From assembly GCA_900552415.1 (NCBI GenBank), contig USAD01000005.1, positions 1 through 24,498 on the forward strand: DNA of 24,498 nt, in the 5' to 3' direction. Below the pieces are notes generated by a model. The model was not told the origin of the DNA. It did not search any database and was given only the letters and a program-made list of their open reading frames with translations. Origin of the DNA: an uncultured Parabacteroides sp. (GTDB lineage Bacteria > Bacteroidota > Bacteroidia > Bacteroidales > Tannerellaceae). Shown in pieces: positions 8,436 to 15,495 of the stretch (position 1 is its first letter; every line of letters starts with the position of its first letter). Made by a program: the position numbers and the translations under genes.

Positions 8436-8483
8436 TTGTCCGATAACGAACACTGAGTTTCGTTATCGGGCAATTTTGTTTTT
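8436..8483 (+). terminator. Intrinsic terminator of unit 1, overlapping the UAS of unit 2
   Basis: TTGTCCGATAACGAA (8436-8450) pairs with TTCGTTATCGGGCAA (8459-8473): 15 bp with one G-U pair and an 8-nt loop. TTTTGTTTTT (8474-8483) follows. It starts 15 nt after the permease stop. The two arms are the two enhancer-like sites of the next promoter. Confidence 0.75.
8437..8472. promoter_or_regulatory. Enhancer (UAS) pair for the sigma-54 regulator, unit 2
   Basis: The distal site TGTCCGATAACGAACA (8437-8452) matches TGTCCGATATCGGACA at 14 of 16 positions. The proximal site GTTTCGTTATCGGGCA (8457-8472) matches at 11 of 16. The centres are 20 bp apart, and the proximal centre (8464.5) is 52.5 bp before the -24 GG, the geometry of the other two promoters. 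Here the distal site is the stronger one. Confidence 0.7.
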
Positions 8484-8515
8484 AGTCCCTGTTGTAAATC
8501 AGTAATTTAAAGGCG

Positions 8516-8530
8516 TGGCATATTATTTGT
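8516..8530 (+). promoter_or_regulatory. Sigma-54 (-24/-12) promoter of the ATPase unit
   Basis: TGGCATA-TTAT-TTGT, with GG (8517-8518) and GT (8529-8530) 10 bp apart. It differs from the promoter at 4583 at two of 15 positions. Predicted start near 8542, giving a leader of about 29 nt before the ATG at 8571. Confidence 0.75.
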
Positions 8531-8570
8531 TATAGAATGGGCAAAAGAAATACATAAAAAAATAAGGATT

Positions 8571-9239
8571 ATGATTACACTGAGAAAACTGGAGAAGATC
8601 TACCGGACCGACGAGGTAGAGACGGTAGCGTTGGAGAATGTGAACTTGACGGTGGAGCGGGGTGAGTTCCTGAGCGTCATGGGCCCATCGGGTTGTGGCA
8701 AATCAACCTTGCTGAACATCATGGGATTGTTGGACCTGCCGACAAGCGGGACGGTCGAGATCGACGGCGTGGATACCTCGAATATGGACGACTTGCGGTT
8801 GGCCGCTTTCCGTAACCGGAAGCTGGGCTTTGTCTTCCAGTCGTTTCACCTGATCAACTCCCTCAATGTGCTCGACAACGTGGAGTTGCCGTTGCTCTAT
8901 CGGCACGGGGTCAATGCCAAGGCCCGGCGTGAGGCGGCGGAGGCCGTACTCGAGAAGGTCGGGCTCTCGCACCGGATGCGCCATTTCCCGTCGCAGCTTT
9001 CGGGCGGACAATGCCAGCGTGTGGCTATTGCCCGGGCAATCATCGGCAATCCGGAGATTATCCTGGCCGACGAGCCGACCGGTAACCTCGATTCCAAGAT
9101 GGGCGCCGAGGTGATGGAGATCCTGCATAAGCTGAACGAGGAAGATGGCCGTACGATCGTGATGGTTACCCACAATGGAGCACAGGCCAAAGAGACCTCG
9201 CGGATTGTTCATTTCTTTGATGGACGGCAGGTAGAGTAA
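8571..9239 (+). CDS. ABC transporter ATP-binding subunit (MacB/LolD-type)
   Basis: Cytoplasmic ATPase that drives the FtsX-type permeases. It has Walker A GPSGCGKST (residues 38-46), Q-loop VFQSFHLI (about 93-100), signature LSGGQCQRVAIARA (from 143), Walker B IILADEPTG, D-loop NLD and H-loop VTHN. At 222 aa it is a complete single-domain subunit. The signature has Cys where LSGGQQQRV is usual, just outside the core motif. It is the only ATPase in the island and is first in unit 2, under its own sigma-54 promoter and 22 nt before permease A2. It must therefore serve pair 1 of unit 1 as well, unless another ATPase elsewhere does. Confidence 0.95.
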   Translation: MITLRKLEKIYRTDEVETVALENVNLTVERGEFLSVMGPSGCGKSTLLNIMGLLDLPTSGTVEIDGVDTSNMDDLRLAAFRNRKLGFVFQSFHLINSLNVLDNVELPLLYRHGVNAKARREAAEAVLEKVGLSHRMRHFPSQLSGGQCQRVAIARAIIGNPEIILADEPTGNLDSKMGAEVMEILHKLNEEDGRTIVMVTHNGAQAKETSRIVHFFDGRQVE

Positions 9240-9261
9240 CTTTTTCTTAAACAACCCTGGT

Positions 9262-10536
9262 ATGAACACTTTTTGGTTATACATAAAACAAGCCTGGCGG
9301 CTGTTGGGCCAGAACCGGCTGGCGACGGTGATTGCCGTTGTCGGTACTGCCTTGGCCATTGGGATGATCATGGTTCTAGTGATCCTCTTCGTGGCCAACA
9401 CGGCCGCCTTCAAGCCTGAGATCCATCGTTCCGATACCTATTACGTCTCTTTTGTCAAGGCCGAGGGAAAGGCGGATGGGCGGCGGATCTCCTTGTCCTC
9501 GTTGGGGTTGTCTATGATCGAGTCGTGTCTTTATCCGCTGGAGTCGGCCGAGTTGGTAACGGCTTATATACGTGAGACCTGGACTAAGGGCGACTTACGA
9601 ACGATGGATGGGATGCGGACTTTCAACGCGACCGTCTCGGCGACTGATACGGCCTATTGGCGGCTGTTCGACTTCGATTTCCTGTCGGGAGCGCCTTTCA
9701 CGGGAGCGGCCTTTAAGAGTGGCCTGCCGGAGGTGGTCTTGAGCGAGACGGCGGCACGGACACTGTTCGGAAGCGAACAGGTGACGGGACGTGAGGTGAA
9801 GATCGATTTCGTGACTTATCGGGTTTGTAGTGTCGTACGGGATGTTTCCCGATTTGCGAGTGTAGCCTGGTCTGAGGCTTGGGTACCTTATACCTCTTTG
9901 GGTAATTACGATGCATTCAGGAATGAGGGAATCTCTGGCTCCTTTGAATGCGCGATCCTGCTTCGGGAGGGAAGCGATCAAAAGGTTTTGCGGCAGGAAT
10001 TTTCGCGACGGGTGGATCACTTTAACGCCGCACTCACGGATGTGAGGGCTAATATCTTCCGGCAACCCTATTCCCATTTGGAAAGATGGGTGGGTGTGAA
10101 TGAATCCGAGACACCTGTGAGCCACTTCTTTATGCGTATGGGCATTGTGCTGTTGATCTTGTTGCTGGTTCCCGCGCTCAACCTGTCGGGTATTATCCTG
10201 GCCTGGACCCGCAAACGGATTCCGGAGTTCGGGCTGCGTCGGGCGTATGGCGCGACCCGCCGTCGGATCCTGGGGCAGGTGATGATCGAGAACCTGTTGG
10301 TGACCTTTATGGGGGGACTGATCGGTTTCCTTTTCTCTTATGTTGCCATATGGTTTTTGCGGGATTGGCTTCTGGTCACCAGCTTGGGACAAGAGCGGCT
10401 TTCGATCGGGATGGTGAATGGTCTGGTGTTTGCCGCTGTCTTTCTCTTGTGTCTTGTCTTGAACCTGCTTTCAGCCCTTTTGCCGGCCTGGAAAGCCGCA
10501 CGAGGTACGATTTCTGACGCTTTAAATGGGAGGTGA
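9262..10536 (+). CDS. ABC efflux permease, type A, pair 2
   Basis: Type A MacB/FtsX permease. It starts MNTFWLYIKQAWRLLGQNRLATVIAVVGTALAIGMIMVLVILF (helix 1 at about 20-44), then a periplasmic domain and three C-terminal helices from about residue 293. The coupling segment is RKRIPEFGLRRAYGATRRR. It is clearly paralogous to the products at 5875 and 11943; the shared periplasmic pattern (an FDFLSGAPFT-like block, then a residue run ending RVCSVVRDVS) recurs in all three. Its stop overlaps the ribosome-binding region of its partner, which begins 4 nt later, so the two are probably translationally coupled. Confidence 0.9.
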   Translation: MNTFWLYIKQAWRLLGQNRLATVIAVVGTALAIGMIMVLVILFVANTAAFKPEIHRSDTYYVSFVKAEGKADGRRISLSSLGLSMIESCLYPLESAELVTAYIRETWTKGDLRTMDGMRTFNATVSATDTAYWRLFDFDFLSGAPFTGAAFKSGLPEVVLSETAARTLFGSEQVTGREVKIDFVTYRVCSVVRDVSRFASVAWSEAWVPYTSLGNYDAFRNEGISGSFECAILLREGSDQKVLRQEFSRRVDHFNAALTDVRANIFRQPYSHLERWVGVNESETPVSHFFMRMGIVLLILLLVPALNLSGIILAWTRKRIPEFGLRRAYGATRRRILGQVMIENLLVTFMGGLIGFLFSYVAIWFLRDWLLVTSLGQERLSIGMVNGLVFAAVFLLCLVLNLLSALLPAWKAARGTISDALNGR

Positions 10537-10540
10537 GCTT

Positions 10541-11815
10541 ATGATACGTATGATATTACGACAAATATGGAATGAGCGGCGGGCGAACGCGCTCGTCTTC
10601 CTCGAGTTGCTGGTGGTGAGTGTTTGTCTTTTCTACACTGCCGATTACCTTTATATTAAATATAAGGAATATAAGCGTCCGCTTGGGTTCGATATCGGGC
10701 ATGTCTATAACGTGGAGTTGGGTGTCGTGCCCGAGGGAAGCCCGGATTTCGATACGACCGCTGTCCATACGAGTGGTGCGGTGGCGGATTTCCTGACGAT
10801 TATCGAGCGCCTGTCGACCGATCCGAGGGTCGAGTCGGTTTGCTATACCAACAACCATTTTCACTACAGGTATTGGAATCAGTTCGCCTCGTTTCATGGT
10901 ATCGATATGCAGCGAGTAGGTTTCGTCCGGTTTGTAGACCCCAATTATTTCCGGGTCTTTAAGGTGCGGAGCTTCAACAGCCAATCCAGCGAGTCGCTTG
11001 AGCGGGCGATCCGCGAGAACCAGATCGTAGTGACCGGTACCGTGGCCGAGGCTTATGAGGATGAGCCTTTGGCCCTGCGGGGGCAGGAGATCTGGATTAC
11101 CGACCAGGGTGGTGGCGACAGTGTGGCTTATCGGGTTGGGGCGGTGTGCGAGCCGCAACGTTATCAAGAGTTTTCCTCTTTCGATTATGCCTATTATAAA
11201 CATTTGGATTTGAGCGATGCGGAACTCAACCAGGCGGGACTGGACCTGCCTCGCTACCTTTTCCTGTTCATCCGGGTGAAACCGGCGGCGGATGGCGCGA
11301 CATTTGTCCAGGACTTTAAGAAGGATATGGAACAACGGTTACGGTTGGGTAACATCTATCTCAAGGAGGTGAAAACGATGAGCTATTATCGGGAGGAGAT
11401 CTTGCGGACGGCCTTTGATAATATCCGGCTTTATGCCGTTGGGGCATTATTCCTCTTGTGTAACGTGTTGCTCGGCATTATCGGTACCTTCTGGTTCCGC
11501 ACGCGGCAACGGACGCCGGAGATTGGTTTGCGGATGGCGATTGGCGCGTCGAAGCGTTCGATCTTCTTCCAGATCCTGTTGGAGGCCTTTATCCTGTTGA
11601 TGCTCGCTTTCGTGCCGGCGGTGTTGATCTACGGGAATATGAGTTATTTGGATGTCCTGGTCGCGACTTCGATGCGGATCTCACCGTTCGTCCGTTTCGG
11701 GTGGAGCCTGTTGTTCGCCTGGTTGGCGCTTGTGGTGATGATCGTGGTGGGTATTGCCTTTCCCGCTTCTCAGGCGGCCCGGCTCCGGCCTACGGAGGCC
11801 CTGCGGGAAGAATAG
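10541..11815 (+). CDS. ABC efflux permease, type B, pair 2
   Basis: Type B permease: MIRMILRQIWNERRANALVFLELLVVSVCLFY at the N-terminus, PLGFDIGHVYNVELG after helix 1, coupling segment RQRTPEIGLRMAIGASKRS, and C-terminus FPASQAARLRPTEALREE. I chose ATG 10541, not the in-frame ATG 10526, because it follows a good GGGAGGTGAG ribosome-binding site and aligns exactly with the starts of the other two B copies. About 424 aa. A 127-bp spacer with no clear promoter separates it from the next pair, so unit 2 probably continues. Confidence 0.9.
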   Translation: MIRMILRQIWNERRANALVFLELLVVSVCLFYTADYLYIKYKEYKRPLGFDIGHVYNVELGVVPEGSPDFDTTAVHTSGAVADFLTIIERLSTDPRVESVCYTNNHFHYRYWNQFASFHGIDMQRVGFVRFVDPNYFRVFKVRSFNSQSSESLERAIRENQIVVTGTVAEAYEDEPLALRGQEIWITDQGGGDSVAYRVGAVCEPQRYQEFSSFDYAYYKHLDLSDAELNQAGLDLPRYLFLFIRVKPAADGATFVQDFKKDMEQRLRLGNIYLKEVKTMSYYREEILRTAFDNIRLYAVGALFLLCNVLLGIIGTFWFRTRQRTPEIGLRMAIGASKRSIFFQILLEAFILLMLAFVPAVLIYGNMSYLDVLVATSMRISPFVRFGWSLLFAWLALVVMIVVGIAFPASQAARLRPTEALREE

Positions 11816-11942
11816 CGCTTGTAACCCTTTTACGAATGCGATTATAAACCATTTATGACTGGGCTTGTAAGATGTTAATGATGCCGATTATTATGAATTG
11901 AGAGAAGGAATATGGTTAACTATTGAATAGATAATAGATATT

Positions 11943-13256
11943 ATGAATGAATACCAACTTTATATTAAGCAAGCGTGGCATTTGCTGAGGCAGAACCGCT
12001 TCTTTAGCGGCGTCTACATCATCGGGACGGGATTGGCGATCTCGATGGTGATGGCCTTGGCGGTAGTCTATCATATCCAGACCGCCAATATCGCCCCGGA
12101 GAATCATCGCGACCGGATGTGTTACCTGTCGTGGGCGACTTATGCTTATAAAGGGAAGAATAGTACTTACAACAGTGCCTTGGGGATTCGTTACGTGAAG
12201 GAGATCATTTCATCTCTGGAGATCCCGGAGGCGATTACGGTGACGAGCCGGCCGGTTTACTCTTTTTTATATGGAGATGAGATGTTTGCGCAGGTTCCCG
12301 GAGAAGAGGAGTCGCCAAAAATCTTTTTCATGGCTTGCGACGCGAACTTCTGGCGGGTTTATGATTTCCGTTTCTTGGATGGGAAGCCTTTCGACAGGTC
12401 CGACTTTGATTCGGGCTTGCGGCGGGTGGTCTTGTGCCGCTCGTTGGCACGCCAGCTTTTTGGCCGGGAGGCAGTGAGTGGCGAGATCGTCCGGTTGAAC
12501 GAGGTCGATTATACGGTTTGTGGCGTGGTGGCGGATGTCTCGGGTGCCCTTTCCGATGTTTATGCCGAGGCATGGCTGCCTTACTCCTCGATGACTCAGT
12601 TTATGGATGAATCTAAGGGGGAACGGAATGCCAGTGTTGGTGATTTGCAGGCGAATATCCTGTTGCGAGATAAGCGTGACCTGCCTTTGGTGCAGGCGGA
12701 GCTGGAGGAGGCGATCAAGCGATATAATACGACGCTGGTAGATGGGCAGTTGAGGGCGGATGAAAAGATCCGGCCTCACGGCTTGTCCGTGATGGGCATC
12801 GACCGGGAGAAGGCTTATTGGCTTATGGCGCTTTTCCTCTTGCTTTTCCTGCTGGTGCCGGCCCTGAATATTTCCGGCCTGAACACTTCGCAAATACAGG
12901 ACCGGATGACGGAGATCGGGATCCGCCGGGCCTTTGGCGCGCCTCGTGGCACGTTGTTCAAACAGATCTTTGTGGAGAATCTGATGCTGATGCTGCCCGG
13001 AGGTTTGGTGGGGTTGTTCTTCTCGTACGGAATTGTCTATCTGTATAAGAATATCCTGTTGGTAACCGACACGTTTGCCCTGCGATCCGGCATGGGCGAT
13101 ACGATCACGCTCTCGGGTGGTATGCTGTTGAATTGGCGGGTTTTCCTGGCGGCACTTGCGGTTTGTCTCGTGTTGAACCTGCTCTCCTCGTTGGTTCCTG
13201 TCTGGCGGGCGGTGCGGAAGGATATCGTCTGGTCGTTGAATATGTCTAATCGTTAA
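11943..13256 (+). CDS. ABC efflux permease, type A, pair 3
   Basis: Type A permease: MNEYQLYIKQAWHLLRQNRFFSGVYIIGTGLAISMVMALAVVY, then a periplasmic domain containing RFLDGKPFDRSDFDSGLRRVVL and VDYTVCGVVADVS, and three C-terminal helices from about residue 295. The coupling segment is QDRMTEIGIRRAFGAPRGT. At 437 aa it is the longest A copy. The 127-bp upstream spacer (11816-11942) is A/T-rich. A GG-N10-GT spacing at 11862-11875 exists there but has no enhancer at the expected distance, so this gene is probably read from the unit 2 promoter. Confidence 0.9.
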   Translation: MNEYQLYIKQAWHLLRQNRFFSGVYIIGTGLAISMVMALAVVYHIQTANIAPENHRDRMCYLSWATYAYKGKNSTYNSALGIRYVKEIISSLEIPEAITVTSRPVYSFLYGDEMFAQVPGEEESPKIFFMACDANFWRVYDFRFLDGKPFDRSDFDSGLRRVVLCRSLARQLFGREAVSGEIVRLNEVDYTVCGVVADVSGALSDVYAEAWLPYSSMTQFMDESKGERNASVGDLQANILLRDKRDLPLVQAELEEAIKRYNTTLVDGQLRADEKIRPHGLSVMGIDREKAYWLMALFLLLFLLVPALNISGLNTSQIQDRMTEIGIRRAFGAPRGTLFKQIFVENLMLMLPGGLVGLFFSYGIVYLYKNILLVTDTFALRSGMGDTITLSGGMLLNWRVFLAALAVCLVLNLLSSLVPVWRAVRKDIVWSLNMSNR

Positions 13257-13274
13257 ATGAGGGGGGAAGCGTTT

Positions 13275-14543
13275 ATGATAGGTCATTTATTGAAGATTAT
13301 CCGTGCGCAGTTCCAATCGAACCTGTGGCTCCTGTTGGAATTATTGGTGGTCTTTGTTGCCTTGTGGGTTATGGCCGACTATTTTATCGCCCAGTATGTG
13401 CTGTATCATCAACCGGTCGGTTTCAAGACGGATCGGGTTTATCAGGCGACAATCGCCTTGCGCTCGACCGACTCGCCCAACTTCGTCGCTTATCCGGAAG
13501 GGAGCGAGGAGCCCCAACGGAATTTCGACCGGATTGTCGATCAGATCCGGCAGCATCCGGACGTGGAGGCGGTGGCGCTTGCGGCTTATTCATTGCCTTA
13601 TACGACTTCCAGCAGTTCGTGGGGCCTGTCGCACGATAGCCTGAAAATCTGGAATGTCCGACTATATGAGGTGTCACGTGATTATTTCCGGGTGTTTGGT
13701 ATCCATATGTGTACGGGTGGCTCGCCCGACCAGCTTGGGCGGTTGCTCAGTACCTCGGACGAGATTATCTCATCGGACTTGGCGGAGCGGTTTTTCGGAC
13801 GGACTGATGTCGTCGGTGAGCAGGTGATACGGTCTGGAGATGAGGATACGATTCCCAGACGAATCGTGGCGGTGACGGAGCCGGTTCGCAACGATGAGTA
13901 TCATATCAGGTTACCTTACGCGAGGTTCGTTCTGTTGGATGCGTCGGGAGATAAGCCCCAGTCCGAGGAGGATTTGATGCGGTGGAATGTCGTGTTCCGA
14001 GTTCGTCCCGGCGTGCAGCTCTTGGGATTCGAGGATCGTTTCATGAGTGAGATGCGCTCTCGGCTTCAATCCGGGAATTTCCGGGTGACGGGAATCCAGG
14101 ATTACGATACGATTCGTGCCCGATTTCTGGAGAACAGTTCCGAAGCGAGCGGGCAACGGGTGATCACCTCGGTGATGCTTTTTCTGCTGGTGAATGTCTT
14201 TCTGGCGATTGTCGGGTCGTTCTGGTTCCGGGTGAAAAGGCGCCGGGCGGAGTTGGGCCTGCGCATGGCGATGGGTGCCTCAAGACGGGGCGTGTTGGGC
14301 TTTACGATAGCTGAGAGCCTGTTGTTGTTGACATTGGCGACGTTACCCGCCCTGTTGGTTTGTGGCAATTTGCTCTATGCGGAGGTCATCCCGTTAGTCG
14401 TGGGTTGGACAAAAGGTACCAGTTTCCTGGTGGCCTCTTTGCTGACCTGGCTGACCTTGGCCTTGGTGATTGTCGCGGCCGTGTGGTATCCCGCTTGGCG
14501 AGCGACCCGGATCATGCCCGCTGAGGCCTTGCGGGAGGAGTAA
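13275..14543 (+). CDS. ABC efflux permease, type B, pair 3
   Basis: Type B permease: MIGHLLKIIRAQFQSNLWLLLELLVVFVALWVMADYF, HQPVGFKTDRVYQ after helix 1, coupling segment KRRRAELGLRMAMGASRRG, and C-terminus YPAWRATRIMPAEALREE. The ATG at 13257, directly after the stop of A3, is in frame. I prefer 13275 because it follows a G-rich ribosome-binding site and aligns with the other B copies. About 422 aa. It ends unit 2; a palindrome array (14555-14649) follows and may end the transcript. Confidence 0.9.
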   Translation: MIGHLLKIIRAQFQSNLWLLLELLVVFVALWVMADYFIAQYVLYHQPVGFKTDRVYQATIALRSTDSPNFVAYPEGSEEPQRNFDRIVDQIRQHPDVEAVALAAYSLPYTTSSSSWGLSHDSLKIWNVRLYEVSRDYFRVFGIHMCTGGSPDQLGRLLSTSDEIISSDLAERFFGRTDVVGEQVIRSGDEDTIPRRIVAVTEPVRNDEYHIRLPYARFVLLDASGDKPQSEEDLMRWNVVFRVRPGVQLLGFEDRFMSEMRSRLQSGNFRVTGIQDYDTIRARFLENSSEASGQRVITSVMLFLLVNVFLAIVGSFWFRVKRRRAELGLRMAMGASRRGVLGFTIAESLLLLTLATLPALLVCGNLLYAEVIPLVVGWTKGTSFLVASLLTWLTLALVIVAAVWYPAWRATRIMPAEALREE

Positions 14544-14554
14544 GGCGACAGGCC

Positions 14555-14649
14555 AACTCTAATCAGGATGTCTGATTAGTACTGATCAGACATCCTGATT
14601 AGAGTTGATTAGTATGGCTGATTAGAGTTAATCAGGATACCTGATCAAC
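14555..14649. repeat. Two back-to-back large inverted repeats of CTGATTAG/AATCAGG units
   Basis: The first is a perfect 22-bp inverted repeat (arms 14555-14576 and 14585-14606, 8-nt loop). The second (14604-14649) has arms of about 20 bp with a few mismatches around the loop GAGT and uses related sequence; its inner part contains ATCAGG-ATA-CCTGAT. It lies between convergent genes: permease B3 ends 12 bp before it and the winged-helix gene ends 36 bp after it. It could act as a bidirectional terminator or cruciform, but no T run follows. Confidence 0.65.
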
Positions 14650-14685
14650 CCTAGTCAGGCATTTTGAGCCTATTAATTGATCCTT

Positions 14686-14913
14686 TTATCCGATATAGTA
14701 ATTGATTTCCAGGTAAAGATAATCCTTATGACCGGCCTTGTCCTCGTAGAATTGGATCTTGTCCTCGCGGGCGAGCCATCCGATCGCGGCGTTCAGGTCG
14801 CGGTCCGCCAAGTCCAAGGCATGTTTCAACTCCTCATACTCCCATCTTTTGTTACTCTCGCTTAATTTCTGCCAGACGCGGCCGGCGTTGATTCCAATAC
14901 TGCTCTTGTCCAT
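14686..14913 (-). CDS. Small winged-helix protein (DUF2582-like), copy 2
   Basis: 75 aa. The pattern SIGINAGRVWQKLSE...ELKHALDLADRDLNAAIGWLAREDKIQFYE fits the short winged-helix proteins common in Bacteroidota (DUF2582 by recognition). The AIGWLAREDKI block is the family signature. It is paralogous to the product at 14968 (shared NAG-VW-L and GWLAREDKI), 54 nt downstream of it on the same strand. DNA binding is likely from the fold but the target is unknown. The C-terminus is a little longer than that of its neighbour. Confidence 0.75.
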   Translation of the reverse strand: MDKSSIGINAGRVWQKLSESNKRWEYEELKHALDLADRDLNAAIGWLAREDKIQFYEDKAGHKDYLYLEINYYIG

Positions 14914-14967
14914 GATTATTGATAAGTTATATGATTATGATCGTTTGTAAATTTAGTTATGGTAGGC

Positions 14968-15168
14968 CTATTTCAGCTTGACATAAAGGATGCCGTTACG
15001 GCGCTCGATGTGGATCTTGTCTTCTCTCGCCAACCAGCCGACCGCGAGAGTCGTGTCACTATCGCTTAGCCTCAGCTTACGCGCTAATTCAGGGACCGAA
15101 ACCAATCCCTGTCCATTCAGTCTTCGCCATACATGTCCGGCATTCATTCCGATGTTTGCTTTTTCCAT
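14968..15168 (-). CDS. Small winged-helix protein (DUF2582-like), copy 1
   Basis: 66 aa: MEKANIGMNAGHVWRRLNGQGLVSVPELARKLRLSDSDTTLAVGWLAREDKIHIERRNGILYVKLK. Helix-turn-helix is suggested by VPELARKLRLSDSDTTLAVGWL, and the wing by IHIERRNGILYVKL. It is divergent from tolC and shares that 327-bp spacer, and it precedes its paralogue at 14686, probably in one transcript. No function is assigned. Confidence 0.75.
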   Translation of the reverse strand: MEKANIGMNAGHVWRRLNGQGLVSVPELARKLRLSDSDTTLAVGWLAREDKIHIERRNGILYVKLK

Positions 15169-15374
15169 GCGATAACGTATTAAGGTTCGACATCTTTTTT
15201 AGGGACTCAGGGCAATGAAAAAGGAATACACTGTCCGTTGTTTCCTAAACAATAAGTTATCATTACGCCGTAAAGTTAGTCTATTTCGTAATATGATCAA
15301 ATATTTGCTCTTCTTTTTGAAAGTATAATTGCAAAAGGAACAGAAAAAGGGGAAATAGACCAATTCAGCTTGGG

Positions 15375-15410
15375 CGTACGGTTCCGGATACGACTGTCCG
15401 ATATCGGACA
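15375..15410. promoter_or_regulatory. Enhancer (UAS) pair for the sigma-54 regulator, unit 3
   Basis: TGTCCGATATCGGACA (15395-15410) is a perfect 16-bp palindrome, the best site in the window. Its centre (15402.5) is 52.5 bp before the -24 GG at 15455. A weaker site at 15375-15390 (10 of 16 matches) is centred exactly 20 bp upstream. The spacer from 15169 to 15374 otherwise holds only an isolated TGTCCG half-site (15232) and A/T-rich sequence that may carry the winged-helix promoter. Confidence 0.8.
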
Positions 15411-15453
15411 GGTCTGAGGAATATCGGTATTGTCAATCAACGACTTAAAATTA

Positions 15454-15468
15454 CGGCACGACTTTTGC
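15454..15468 (+). promoter_or_regulatory. Sigma-54 (-24/-12) promoter of the tolC-regulator-kinase unit
   Basis: CGGCACG-ACTT-TTGC has the canonical GG (15455-15456), 10-bp spacing and GC (15467-15468). Predicted start near 15480, 16 nt before ATG 15496. This excludes the upstream in-frame TTG at 15430 as the translation start. Confidence 0.85.
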
Positions 15469-15495
15469 TTTCCGCAGGGCAAAAACATTCGACAA

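Noticed and set aside
11862..11875. Possible fourth sigma-54 promoter (GG-N10-GT) before permease A3
   Set aside because: Poor match outside the two dinucleotides, and no TGTCCG palindrome 52.5 bp upstream (around 11809).
15232..15237. TGTCCG half-site in the winged-helix/tolC spacer
   Set aside because: No matching second half and no -24/-12 at a suitable distance; probably chance. The same holds for CGGACA at 2907-2912.
15430..15495. Upstream TTG start for the TolC-like protein
   Set aside because: The sigma-54 promoter at 15454-15468 lies inside this stretch, and a signal peptide begins at ATG 15496.
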